Part shown: positions 24,844 through 35,200 of the stretch, piece after piece
Layout of the letters: each line of letters opens with the position of its first letter
How positions within the stretch are numbered: the first letter of the stretch is position 1
DNA from: Mesonia sp008017825
Lineage (GTDB): Bacteria; Bacteroidota; Bacteroidia; Flavobacteriales; Flavobacteriaceae
Reading direction: 5' to 3'
NCBI RefSeq assembly: GCF_008017825.1
Contig: NZ_VRLS01000086.1
Location: forward strand, 186,001 to 250,000
DNA: 64,000 nucleotides
Notes under the pieces: generated by a model
Database searches by the model: none
What the model was told of the DNA's origin: nothing
The model's input: only the letters and a program-made list of their open reading frames with translations
Made by a program: the position numbers and the translations under genes

Positions 24844-25725
24844 TTAAAAATCTTTCTTTTGATGTTTCCAACGTTTGTGCGTCCAAAGGTAAAATTCAGG
24901 TTGGTTTCTAATTTGCTTTTCTAACTCATTGAAGAACGAAGTAGTGATTTCAAAATCTTCTGTTTCTTTTGGGTTTTCCGCTAAGGGAAGAAGTGTAGCT
25001 TCATAAAAACCACGTTTTACTTTTTCTACTTTTAAATATAAAACAGCAAAATCTAATTTTTTTGCCATCGCTTCCGAACCATTAAAAACCGGAGTTTCTG
25101 TTCCCATAAAGTTAGTCCAATTTTTAACAGTATTCTTTTTAGGAGATTGATCGGAAATCATATAATAAGTAGAAGAAATTGCATCTCTCTTATTTCTAAG
25201 CATCGTCGGGATTGCTTCTCTGCTGCTAATTAAGGTGGCACCTAAATTGGCACGAATATCTTTAATTAACTTATTAAAATATTGGTTTTTTATCTTTTTA
25301 TAAATCGCATAACCTTTATTTTTGGTCTTGTAAAAATTAATGGCTGTAGCCCATTCGTAGCTAGCGTAATGACCACACATTATTATAATCCCGGCAGATT
25401 GTTCTTCTAAACGTTGGAGCTCTTCAATATTTTTATAGACAAATCTTTCTTTTAATTGTTTTTTAGAAATAGATAAAGTTTTTATCATTTCTAAAAACAT
25501 ATCGCACATATGGTGATAGAAAGCTTTTTCAATTTTCTTTAACTCTTCAGTAGATTTGTGAGGGAAACATAACTCTAAATTGCCTCTCACCACTTTTTTT
25601 CGATACCCAATTAAATAGTAAACAACCACATATATAAAGTCAGAAAACAGATAAAATAAAGGAAAGGGTAGTTTTGAGACTAACCACAATAAGGGATAAG
25701 CGATATAAAAAACAAATTTGCGCAT
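24844..25725 (-). CDS. LpxL/HtrB-like lysophospholipid or lipid A acyltransferase
   Basis: I choose ATG at 25725 (MRKFVFYIAYPLLW), giving 293 residues with an N-terminal membrane anchor; the track to 25743 adds six residues. The HX4E/D catalytic motif is CGHYASYEWA (His-x4-Glu). Further conserved segments are RNLELCFPHKSTEE, ISDQSPKK, and WTHKRWKH at the C terminus. It probably adds late acyl chains to lipid A or another lipid at the inner membrane. Confidence 0.88.
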   Translation of the reverse strand: MRKFVFYIAYPLLWLVSKLPFPLFYLFSDFIYVVVYYLIGYRKKVVRGNLELCFPHKSTEELKKIEKAFYHHMCDMFLEMIKTLSISKKQLKERFVYKNIEELQRLEEQSAGIIIMCGHYASYEWATAINFYKTKNKGYAIYKKIKNQYFNKLIKDIRANLGATLISSREAIPTMLRNKRDAISSTYYMISDQSPKKNTVKNWTNFMGTETPVFNGSEAMAKKLDFAVLYLKVEKVKRGFYEATLLPLAENPKETEDFEITTSFFNELEKQIRNQPEFYLWTHKRWKHQKKDF

Positions 25726-25910
25726 AGTAAAAATTATGTGCAAATATAAAACTTAAATCTAAAATTTTATTTGTAACACCAGTTAGTTTTTCTAGATAAT
25801 ACAAACCAAATTCCATTAAATTTTATGTCATAAAAGCTTAGGTAATCTTAGGATTAGAAATAGGCTTTCTGTAAAGTTATAGTATATTTGAATAGTAATA
25901 AATATAACTT

Positions 25911-26558
25911 ATGGGAGATATAGAAATCATCACTTTAGTGATTATAGCGATTAACTCAATCGTTTCATTTAAAGGTTTTAACGATCAAGTTTTCTTTGAA
26001 GAATATAAATTTGATATTGGGCGAATTAAGGCGGGAGAAAAAATACGTTTTTTTACATCGGGATTTTTACATGTAGATATTACACATTTATTTGTAAATA
26101 TGTTGACTTTATATTTTTTTGCAAATGTGGTGATCTACAATATGGGAGCTGCTCAATTTCTTATAATTTATTTAGGTAGTTTATTATTAGGGAATCTCTT
26201 AGCTTATTTCTTTCACAAAGACGAACCTTTTTATACTGCTGTTGGTGCAAGTGGAGCAGTTATGGGAGTATTATACTCCGCTATTTTATTACAGCCCGAT
26301 ATGATGCTAGGCTTATTTTTTATTATTCCTATTCCTGCCTATGTATTTGGGATAGGTTATTTATTATATACTATTTACGGAATGAAAAATAGACAAGATA
26401 ATATTGGTCACGACGCTCATTTTGGAGGCGCTATGGGAGGTTATTTTATTACATTATTACTTTCTCCTTGGATATTTACCGAGCACTTAATGATGGTTTT
26501 TTTGTTACTTATACCAATTGTGACTTTATTTATTCTGAAAAAAACTGATAAAATTTAA
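25911..26558 (+). CDS. Rhomboid family intramembrane serine protease
   Basis: A 215-residue membrane protein with about six transmembrane helices. The catalytic serine lies in VGASGAVMG (helix 4) and the catalytic histidine in HDAHFGGAMGGYF (helix 6). The oxyanion-side motif FTSGFLHVDITHLFVNM is also intact. A TATATTTG -7 box at 25883-25890 lies 20 bases before the start codon. The substrate is unknown. Confidence 0.92.
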   Translation: MGDIEIITLVIIAINSIVSFKGFNDQVFFEEYKFDIGRIKAGEKIRFFTSGFLHVDITHLFVNMLTLYFFANVVIYNMGAAQFLIIYLGSLLLGNLLAYFFHKDEPFYTAVGASGAVMGVLYSAILLQPDMMLGLFFIIPIPAYVFGIGYLLYTIYGMKNRQDNIGHDAHFGGAMGGYFITLLLSPWIFTEHLMMVFLLLIPIVTLFILKKTDKI

Positions 26559-26608
26559 AATTTGGTATTCTTCTTGAAAGCTAATTAACAAACAGAAAAA
26601 TAAAAACT

Positions 26609-27301
26609 ATGAAAAAACTAATTTTTAGTATTTTAATGCTAGCAGCTGCAACAACATTTGCACAAACAGAACCAACTGGTGTTTTGGTAGTAGGAGAAGG
26701 AACTGTTATGGCAGCTCCAGACGAAGTGAACTTAAACATTAGAGTGGAACACGAAGGGAACAGTGCAGAAGAGGTGAAAAATGCGGTGGACAAGGATGTA
26801 AGAAACGTCTTCAAGTTTTTAAAGAAAAGCGGAATTGATGACAAGTATATTCGTACCGAATATTTAAATGTAAATAAGAACTATCAATACCAAACGAAAA
26901 CCTACAATTATGTAGCCAACCAAGCGATATCAATTAAATTGAAAGATCTAAATAAATATGAAAAAGTGATTTCTGGTTTATTGGCAACAGGTATTAATAG
27001 AATAGACGGAATTCAATTTGGCGCTTCTAATATAGAACAACTTAAAACTCAAGCTAGAAAAAAAGCCATGCAAAACGCTAAAGCTAAAGCGGAATTATAT
27101 GTAAATGAATTAAATTCTAAACTAGGATCTGTAGCTTATATTTCAGAAGTTGGTTCCTCTCAACCATATCCAGTAGCTTATAAGTCTATGGCGATGGACA
27201 GTGCAGAAAGCGGTGGAGGAGAATTTCCAAGTATTGCTACTGGAGAGATGGAAGTTAAAGTAAAAGTGAACGTAAGGTTTCATATTCTTTCCCAGTCATA
27301 A
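26609..27301 (+). CDS. SIMPL (DUF541) domain periplasmic protein
   Basis: A 230-residue protein with a signal peptide ending near TTFAQ, followed by a SIMPL domain over nearly the whole mature chain: VVGEGTVMAAPDEVNLNIRVE, NYVANQAISIKLKDLNKYEKVI, and AMQNAKAKAELYVNELN. Family members are periplasmic or surface proteins, some linked to oxidative stress and interaction with host signalling. It starts 50 bases after the rhomboid gene and is closed by a terminator, so it may share that transcript. Confidence 0.88.
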   Translation: MKKLIFSILMLAAATTFAQTEPTGVLVVGEGTVMAAPDEVNLNIRVEHEGNSAEEVKNAVDKDVRNVFKFLKKSGIDDKYIRTEYLNVNKNYQYQTKTYNYVANQAISIKLKDLNKYEKVISGLLATGINRIDGIQFGASNIEQLKTQARKKAMQNAKAKAELYVNELNSKLGSVAYISEVGSSQPYPVAYKSMAMDSAESGGGEFPSIATGEMEVKVKVNVRFHILSQS

Positions 27302-27330
27302 GAACCACAATACAGTTACCATAATAAAAT

Positions 27331-27368
27331 AAAAAATCCCCGTTGAAGAACGGGGATTTTTATTTTTT
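27331..27368. terminator. Terminator between SIMPL and TlpA-like genes
   Basis: AAATCCCCGTT (27334-27344) pairs with AACGGGGATTT (27349-27359) around a 4-base loop, followed by a T tract. A-rich sequence on the left side allows use in both directions. Confidence 0.85.
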
Positions 27369-27380
27369 TTAAAATTAAGC

Positions 27381-28499
27381 TTAGTCTAATAACTCAGCAA
27401 TTTTATCATCTAGCATTTTACCTCTTAAATTTTTGGCTATAATCGTTCCGTTCTCATCTAAAATAAACGTAGAAGGAATAGATCTTACTTTATAAAGCTT
27501 AGCAATAGGCTCATTCCAATATTCTAGGTTAGATACATGTTGCCAAGTTAATTTATCATCTTCTATAGCTTTTAACCATTTATCTTTTTGTGATGCCTTA
27601 TCTAAAGAAACACCAATAATATTTAAACCTTTATCGTGGTATTCATTATAAAGTTTTACCACATTAGGATTTTCAATTCTACAAGGCTTACACCAAGAAG
27701 CCCAAAAGTCTATAATAGTAATTTTTCCTAACGCATCATTTAAAGAAAGATCCTTTCCTTCAGGAGTTTTTGCGGTGAAGTTAGGCGCTTTAGATCCGAT
27801 AGAAATATCTTTGTTAGCATCTAAATATTGCTGAATCTTTTTCCCAGAAGGTGAGTTTTTTGCTTTTTCAGATAAAGAATTATATAAAGCTTGTTTATCT
27901 GCATTAGGATTAATATTCATTCCAATCATATCAGAAAGAACTAAAATAGAAACCAATGAGTTAGGATTATCTTTTATAAGCTTTTCTCTATATTCATTTT
28001 CTTGCTTGGTTAATCTAGCTCTTTCTTCTTGAAGAGATTGAGCCATTTGAGGATCATTTCTTAGATTAGGATCTCTAAATTTTTTCCCCAATTCATTTGC
28101 TTTTTCTCCTTGTTCTCCAATAAAAGTTAAATAATCAGATAACAATTGCTGATTTTTACCACCTTTTAATTTAGAGTTTCTTAAACTGTCTTTATAGATT
28201 GTAGCGTCTATCTTTTCATTTTCATTAATAAATAAAACATTTCCCTGAACGTTTCCCTCTAAGCTAAGAATACTTAAGGTTTGATAATCTGCTTCTTCAA
28301 GATCAAAACTAAAATTCCCATTTTTTACAGTTGCAGTATCAACGGCTTTAGGAGCACCTTCATCAGTCATAGCAGAATAGTATACTTTTGTACCATCTTG
28401 GACATCAATTTTAGCCGTTAAAACAGGCTTTGTATCAGTTTCATTTTGACAAGCTACAAGCGTGGTTAAAGCTATAGTTAAAACTAGAAATTTTTTCAT
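27381..28499 (-). CDS. TlpA-like thiol:disulfide oxidoreductase lipoprotein with DUF4369-type domain
   Basis: The chosen start at 28499 (MKKFLVLTIALTTLVACQN) gives a 372-residue lipoprotein with a lipobox Cys. An N-terminal DUF4369-like beta domain (about 25-115) and a helical linker precede an AhpC/TSA-TlpA thioredoxin domain (from about 235). The redox motif is WASWCKPCRIENP, with the cis-Pro segment RSIPSTFILDENG. It probably reduces or isomerises periplasmic disulfides, for example during cytochrome c maturation. Confidence 0.9.
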   Translation of the reverse strand: MKKFLVLTIALTTLVACQNETDTKPVLTAKIDVQDGTKVYYSAMTDEGAPKAVDTATVKNGNFSFDLEEADYQTLSILSLEGNVQGNVLFINENEKIDATIYKDSLRNSKLKGGKNQQLLSDYLTFIGEQGEKANELGKKFRDPNLRNDPQMAQSLQEERARLTKQENEYREKLIKDNPNSLVSILVLSDMIGMNINPNADKQALYNSLSEKAKNSPSGKKIQQYLDANKDISIGSKAPNFTAKTPEGKDLSLNDALGKITIIDFWASWCKPCRIENPNVVKLYNEYHDKGLNIIGVSLDKASQKDKWLKAIEDDKLTWQHVSNLEYWNEPIAKLYKVRSIPSTFILDENGTIIAKNLRGKMLDDKIAELLD

Positions 28500-28642
28500 T
28501 TGATTATATAATTTGATTTCTTGCAAAAATAATTAACTTGCTTTAGATAACGGGCAGTTTAAGCTAAAATATTGTTAATTTAAAGTATTTTGTTTTACTT
28601 TATATGGGAGTAAGCTTAATTTGTTAAATCAATATTGTATAG

Positions 28643-31009
28643 ATGAAAAATAAGTCAGAAGATTTACCATTTAGAATAAAAGTAAGCTTCCAAAAAGTGA
28701 TAGAAGCTTACAAGGAAAGGTATAAAACAGAAGATAAAAAATTAGCAAAAAAATATTTAGAAGATTTATTAGAGTACATACAAGAGTTTCCAGAATTAAG
28801 TGACGGTATAGAAAATGTAGAAGACATAGAAAAATATGATGAACCTATACAAATTCTATTAGATGATATATTTCCAAACGTACTTACTAATAATGAAATA
28901 AAAGCAGCGACTGTTCCTAAATATGATATTGTATTAAGTCAAACCAATCGCTTTAAAGAGATTATTAATAATGCAGGGGAGGGTTTTGAGTTTAGAATAC
29001 GAAACTTTGAAGATGAATTTGACTATATAAGGGGATGTCTATTAATACTTAAAAATTTCTATAAATATGATATAGATTTTTCAAGACCTCTCTATTATGA
29101 TATTCCAGAAAAAGGCGGAATTACAAAAAATTATAAGTTAGCTGTAAATGCAGATTTTGTGAGTTTTGAAAAAACAGAAACGGCATTAGATGTAACCGAA
29201 GAAGATGTAGATGTTTTAATACAAAATACAGACAATATTGAGTTGTGGAAAGAGAAATTCCCTCCTCATAGTTGGATATTTAAAGGCTTTATATTACTTA
29301 ACCTAACAGATGTTACGGTAGACGATGGAATATCTGATTTAAAGACTGAACTTTTAAATAATAATGTTCCTGAAGATAAAAACATGGATGGAATGTTAGA
29401 GATATTTAGATCTATTTATAGGATTCCAGACTTAGAGATAGGTTTCACCATGTTTGAAGACACTCTACAAGAGTTCTATAACATGAAGAAAGGGTTAATT
29501 AAAAGCTATATCTTAGATAATAAATCTACATTTGATTGTAAAAATATACTTTGTGAATCTGCTTATGATACGCTAATCAATAAACAAAGCTATTTTGTCA
29601 TTGCCAACGTAGAAAATTATGCAGAAAAAAACAGTGATGTTTTATTAGCGCAAAATTTATTAGCGAACAACGTAAAAAGTTGTATTCTAGCTCCAATTTC
29701 TAAAAATAACAATTTACTTGGTGTTTTAGAACTGGTTTCATTTAGAAAAAATGAACTCAACAATATAAATGCGATTAAGCTTGAAGATGTTCTTCCATAT
29801 ATTGTCACTGCCGTGGAAAGAAATAAAACTGACTTTGAGAATAGAGTAAAAGCGGTGATACAAAGTGAATGTACCTCGATACACCCAAGTGTGCTTTGGG
29901 TTTTTGAAGAAGAAGCCAAACGATTTATTGAAGATTTAGATTCAGATGGTGTTTCTTCCTTTAGAGATATTGCATTTAAAGACATTTATCCGTTATATGG
30001 GCAAATAGATATTGTAGGTTCTTCAGAAGAAAGGAATAATGCTATTCAAAAAGATCTTTTAAGTCAGTTAAATTCTATTTTAATCATCATAAATGAGGCT
30101 TACGATATTGAGCCTATTCCTATTTATGAACAAATGAAATTTAGAATTGAAGAATTCAGTAAAGATCTCAAGGAAAATCTTAACGCTTCTAGTGAGCAAA
30201 AAATTATAAATTTCATATACAAGGAGCTAAATCCGCTTATAGAACATTTAGAGCATAAATCTGAAAGTCTAAAAAGCAAAGTAGAGGAATACGAGAAAAA
30301 TTTAGACCCTAAAACGGGAGTGATTTACGATCAACGAAAAAATTATGATGATACGGTACAAAGAATTAACCGTACACTATCTCGTTACTTAGATCGAAAA
30401 CAAGCTGATGCTCAAAAAATATACCCTCATTATTTTGAAAGGTATAAAACAGATGGAGTAGATCATAATATGTATATAGGTAGTGATATGGTTAAAAATA
30501 AACCTTTTAGTGAGGTTTATTTATTTAACTTAAGACTTTGGCAATTACAAGTAATGTGCGAAATGGAAAATAGATTCTACAACGTACAAGAAAATATGCC
30601 TTTAAAGTTAGACGCTGCTTCGCTAATTCTTGTTTTTAGTTCTACTTTATCTATTAGGTATAGAATGGATGAGAAAAAGTTTGACGTAGATGGTACTTAC
30701 AATGCGAGATATGAGATTATTAAAAAAAGAATAGATAAGGCCTATATTAAAGATACTGAAGAAAGAGTAACTCAAAAAGGTAAAATTGCCATTGTATATT
30801 CTCAAAAATCTGACGAAAGAGAGTATTTAAGATATATTAAATACCTTCAAAAGAAAAATTATTTAGGTGATCAATTAGAATTATTAGAGTTAGAAGATGT
30901 ACAAGGAGTCGTAGGATTACGAGCGATAAGAATTAATGTCCTCTACAAATCTGATGATAAAGAAGAAAATATATCCTATGAAAATTTAATGAAAGAATTA
31001 CATCATTAA
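28643..31009 (+). CDS. GAF-domain protein, function unknown
   Basis: A 788-residue soluble protein without signal peptide or transmembrane segment. The middle (about 280-395) looks like a GAF domain, with SYFVIANVENYAEKNSD, NNVKSCILAPISKNNNLLGVLELVS and DVLPYIVTAVERNK. The remainder is helical and charged and includes a coiled coil near 545-590. No histidine-kinase, cyclase or GGDEF signature is visible. Similar proteins occur in related flavobacteria as conserved hypotheticals. It is convergent with the HD-PycTM gene and separated from it by one terminator. Confidence 0.65.
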   Translation: MKNKSEDLPFRIKVSFQKVIEAYKERYKTEDKKLAKKYLEDLLEYIQEFPELSDGIENVEDIEKYDEPIQILLDDIFPNVLTNNEIKAATVPKYDIVLSQTNRFKEIINNAGEGFEFRIRNFEDEFDYIRGCLLILKNFYKYDIDFSRPLYYDIPEKGGITKNYKLAVNADFVSFEKTETALDVTEEDVDVLIQNTDNIELWKEKFPPHSWIFKGFILLNLTDVTVDDGISDLKTELLNNNVPEDKNMDGMLEIFRSIYRIPDLEIGFTMFEDTLQEFYNMKKGLIKSYILDNKSTFDCKNILCESAYDTLINKQSYFVIANVENYAEKNSDVLLAQNLLANNVKSCILAPISKNNNLLGVLELVSFRKNELNNINAIKLEDVLPYIVTAVERNKTDFENRVKAVIQSECTSIHPSVLWVFEEEAKRFIEDLDSDGVSSFRDIAFKDIYPLYGQIDIVGSSEERNNAIQKDLLSQLNSILIIINEAYDIEPIPIYEQMKFRIEEFSKDLKENLNASSEQKIINFIYKELNPLIEHLEHKSESLKSKVEEYEKNLDPKTGVIYDQRKNYDDTVQRINRTLSRYLDRKQADAQKIYPHYFERYKTDGVDHNMYIGSDMVKNKPFSEVYLFNLRLWQLQVMCEMENRFYNVQENMPLKLDAASLILVFSSTLSIRYRMDEKKFDVDGTYNARYEIIKKRIDKAYIKDTEERVTQKGKIAIVYSQKSDEREYLRYIKYLQKKNYLGDQLELLELEDVQGVVGLRAIRINVLYKSDDKEENISYENLMKELHH

Positions 31010-31010
31010 A

Positions 31011-31046
31011 AAAAAAGCTCTTCGATTAAGAAGAGCTTTTTTATTT
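31011..31046. terminator. Terminator between the GAF and HD-PycTM genes
   Basis: An A-rich stem ending GCTCTTC (31017-31023) pairs with GAAGAGC (31030-31036) and continues as A/T pairs, with T-rich sequence after it. It lies between two convergent genes and can serve both. Confidence 0.8.
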
Positions 31047-31058
31047 TATTATGTTGTT

Positions 31059-32243
31059 CTAAACAGACCAAAAGGCTATCACAAAACTAATAACCGATAT
31101 AATGATTCCTGTCATAAATATGGTGTAAGTCCATCGTAATAGATTGTACTTTCTATTTAAAACAATACCTAGTAAGTACAAATCTTTTGTTAAGGCTTCA
31201 TAGACATAATCTTTATCTTTCAAAATTTCGTCAATCGCCCATTTGTATTGATCGAATGGCATTTTATGAAAATTTCCGAAGAATAAAATATTCACGTCTC
31301 TATTTCTTACTTGCTCTTTTGTAAACTCGCCGCTAGTTACATTAGGTCGGGTAGACATAATGGATAGAATAATAGAAGCTACACTAAAACATACCAACAC
31401 CAATATAGGCATCATCAAATGGCGATTAGATGCAGCATCTAGTTTAGGAATAATGTTAGCTAAAGCAAGCGAAATTATAATAGCATTTACAGAAAGTAGG
31501 ATGTTTGCTTTGGTATCTGCAATATCACTTAATTTAATATGGTTCCTTAACGTAGTCCTATATAAAGTTTGGATACTCCTTTCGGGGTTATCGTTTTTAT
31601 ATTTCGCTTTAAATTTGGCTTTCGCTTTTTCTTTATCATACTTTTTAGAAAGTTTCTTCTGACTTTCCAAAATTGAAAGTAGATTTTCATCTTTCTTAGG
31701 TTTCCATTTCTCTATGGCGTAAGGAGTGTAATAGCGATGTTTTTGGGTAAAAAGTTTGATATTTTCTTCTACCCATTCATTCGTAGAAAAATTACGAATC
31801 TTCTGAATTTTTAGTTCCTGTCTTAAAAATTCACTAGTTTCCTCAAAATATTCTTTCGATAAATGTGAAGAATCTGCATCCTTAATAATTTTTTCAGGCA
31901 AGGTTTCAGGTATAGCCGACATTCTCGTTGTAGAGATGTATTTGACCACCATCTCTGTAATCTCTTTATCTACATTTTCTTCAGTTAAAAAGTCTTTAGC
32001 AATTCTTATGCTTTCTTCTTCATGACCTTCAGATTTAACCGTATAGCCAGTGTCATGAAGCCAAGCAGCAAGCAAAAGCGCTCGTTCTTCTTTAACATTT
32101 ATTTCGGAATTTTCAATTAATTCTTTAGTACTTTTAACCACCCTTTGCGTGTGGTTATAGTTGTGATATATAAAAGTATTTGGTAGTTTTTCAGTAAATA
32201 ATTGAAGAACAAATTTGTCTACTTTTTCTAAAATATCTGCCAT
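31059..32243 (-). CDS. HD phosphohydrolase fused to a Pycsar-type transmembrane effector domain
   Basis: A 394-residue two-part protein. The N-terminal HD domain keeps the metal residues: His27/His31 in IYHNYNHT, His63-Asp64 in AAWLHDTGY, and Asp122/Asp124 in IKDADSSHLS. The C-terminal part (from about 230) begins LSDIADTKANILLSVNAIIIS and has three predicted membrane helices (about 250-268, 277-298 and 370-392), matching the PycTM/DUF5706 domain of Pycsar effectors. In Pycsar systems such effectors respond to cCMP or cUMP and disrupt the membrane. No uridylate or cytidylate cyclase lies nearby, so a complete defence system is not present. Its role may be nucleotide sensing and hydrolysis, in stress or membrane control. 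Confidence 0.8.
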   Translation of the reverse strand: MADILEKVDKFVLQLFTEKLPNTFIYHNYNHTQRVVKSTKELIENSEINVKEERALLLAAWLHDTGYTVKSEGHEEESIRIAKDFLTEENVDKEITEMVVKYISTTRMSAIPETLPEKIIKDADSSHLSKEYFEETSEFLRQELKIQKIRNFSTNEWVEENIKLFTQKHRYYTPYAIEKWKPKKDENLLSILESQKKLSKKYDKEKAKAKFKAKYKNDNPERSIQTLYRTTLRNHIKLSDIADTKANILLSVNAIIISLALANIIPKLDAASNRHLMMPILVLVCFSVASIILSIMSTRPNVTSGEFTKEQVRNRDVNILFFGNFHKMPFDQYKWAIDEILKDKDYVYEALTKDLYLLGIVLNRKYNLLRWTYTIFMTGIIISVISFVIAFWSV

Positions 32244-32298
32244 AGGTTTATATTAAATGTCTTGCAAATTACAAAAAATCAAAGTTGATTTATTATTT

Positions 32299-35200
32299 AT
32301 GAAGAAAAATAACATAGTTCTAACAATTATAGTTGCACTGGTCATGTTGGGTTGTGCTTCTTTCGAACCTAAGTATAAAGATGAAGATGCTCAAAAGGCG
32401 ATTGTTTACCCTAATCAAAAAAAGTTAGAGCATCGTTTTTTTCTTTTAGGTGATGCAGGATATTCTCAAGCGGGTGGAACTTCTTTAGGAATCTTAGCAT
32501 TTAAATCTATGTTAGATTCTATGCAATCTAAAAATTCGACTACTATATTTTTAGGAGATAATATCTATCCTGCAGGGATGCCTCCAAAAGGAGATCCGTT
32601 AAGGACGCAGTCAGAATATAGAATTGATGCCCAATTGGATGCTTTAGAAAATTACGATGGGAATATTATTTTTATTCCTGGTAATCATGATTGGTATGAT
32701 GAAGGAATTAATGGTTTAGAAGAACAGAAAGATTATATAGAAAAGCATTTAAAGAAAAATAATGTATGGGCACCAAATTCGGGTTGCGGATTTGAAGTTA
32801 GAGATGTTTCTGAAGATTTAGCTATAATTATTATTGATTCTCAATGGTTCTTAGAAGATTGGGATGAAAATCCTACCATAAATGATAATTGTCCTGAGAT
32901 AAAAACTCGTGAAGCAATGTTATTAGAATTTGCAAATGAGTTAAAGAAGAATGAAAACAAAAATGTCGTAGTAGCCTTACATCACCCTTTGTTTACCAAT
33001 GGCGTACATGGAGGTAATTACCATTTAAATAGACACTTATATCCTTCTCAAAGAAAAATTCCTTTGCCTGTTTTAGGGTCTTTAGCTATGTTGATAAGAA
33101 CCACGGGAGGAGTTTCCATCCAAGATGCACAAAACCAGCGTTACAAGAATATGGTAGATAGACTGTCTACCGCAGCGGCTGGATATGATAATGTAATCTT
33201 TGTGTCTGGTCACGAACATAATTTACAATACAATGTAGAAGGGAATATTCATCAAATTATCTCGGGATCTGGTTCTAAAGAATCTTATGCTAGCTTAAGA
33301 AACAACGGGGTTTTTGCTTATCCAGGACAGGGTTTTGCTGTTTATGATGTGTTCACCGATGGCTCAACGTGGGTTAAATTTTATAAAAGTGTTAATAATA
33401 AACCGGTGTTAATGTTTCAACAGGAAATATTTGAGCCTAAAAAAGAATTTGATTTCGTTCCTCTTATTTCCGATAAAATATATTCTCCTTATATCAAAGC
33501 TTCAATTTATGAACAAGAAGAAGCTGAAAAAGGAGAGGTTTACAAAAGTATTTTTGGGAATCAATATAGAAATCTTTACGGAAAAAAAATAAAAGCACCT
33601 GTTGCCTATCTAGACACTTTATATGGAGGTTTAGAAGTTATTCGAGCGGGAGGAGGTCACCAAACTAGATCTTTAAGATTAAAAGATAAAAAAGGTAGAG
33701 ATTACAACCTTAGAGCACTTAAAAAAAGTGCTTTGCAGTTATTGCAAACTGTAGCGTTTAAAGATGAGGAAGTTGGAGAAGATTTTGAAAATACCTTAGC
33801 GGAAAAAGCGATTCAAGATTTTTATACTGCAGCACATCCCTATGCATTTATGGTAGTGCCAGATCTATCTGAAGCCATTAATATATATCATACTAATCCA
33901 CAGATTTTTTATGTTCCTAAGCAACAAGCCTTAAAAGACTACAATGAAGACTATGGGGATGAGCTTTATATGTTGGTAGAAAGACCAGAAGAAGGTTGGA
34001 TGGATTCCGATAAGTTTGGAAGCCCTAATGAAGATATAGAAAGTACTTCAGGTTTGTTTGAGCGTTTGCGAAGAGATGAAGAATATCATTTAGATGAAGC
34101 TACCTATATTAGGGCTAGAGTTTTTGATATGTTATTAGGAGATTGGGATAGGCACCAAGACCAATGGCGTTGGTCTGAATTTGAAGATGAAGAAGGAAAT
34201 AAAACATTTAAGCCTATACCAAGAGATCGAGATCAAGTTTTTTCAAATTTTGATGGAGCTTTCTTTGCTACCTTAAGAGGAATATCAGGTTTTGGAAATC
34301 AATTTAGTACGTACGGCGAAAATATTGGCGATATCGAATGGTTTAACTCTTCGGTAGTAGGATTAGATAGAGCATTACTTCAGAATAAAGGAAAAGAAGA
34401 ATGGTTAAAACAAGCAAAATATGTTCAAGAGAATATTACCGATGAAGTGATTGAAAAAGCTTTTTCTAAACTTCCAGAAGAAATTTTGGTTGAAGAATCT
34501 ACAGCAAAATTAAAATCTGATTTAAAAGCGAGAAGAAGGAATATTGTGAATATAGCTGAAAAATACTATGATTACTTTGCTAAATTAGCCATCGTTACTG
34601 CGACAGATAAAGATGATTTTATAGATATTACAAGGCTAGGAGATGGTAGTACAAATATATCTATTTATCGAAATATAAAAGGAAATCGTAAATACGTGGT
34701 GAGTAACAAGACCTATTCAAAAAAGGAAACCAAAGAAATTTGGATTTATGGTTTAGATGATGATGATGTCTTTAATGTAGTAGGAGAGTCTAATCACTAT
34801 ATTCCAATTAAAATCATTGGAGGACAAAATAATGACATCTTTAAAATTAAAAATGGAAAAGGGGTCACCGTCTATGATTACGAATCTAAGCCAAATACGA
34901 TAGACGAGATTGGGGATGCCAAACTAAGACTTACAGATAAATATGCGGTAAATATTTATAATAAAGATAAAAAAATATCTTCTTCAACTTCAGTTTTACC
35001 AGGATTTGGTTACAATCCAGATGATGGATTTAAAATAGGAGTACAAGCAGTACTCACCAATAATCGTTTCAACAGAAACCCTTTTACTTCTCAACATAAA
35101 GTAGGAATAGCATATTATTTTGCATACGATGGTTTTGATGTTAATTATGAAGGACAATTTGCAAACGCTATAGGCAACTTTAATTTTGCTGTTGAAGGAC

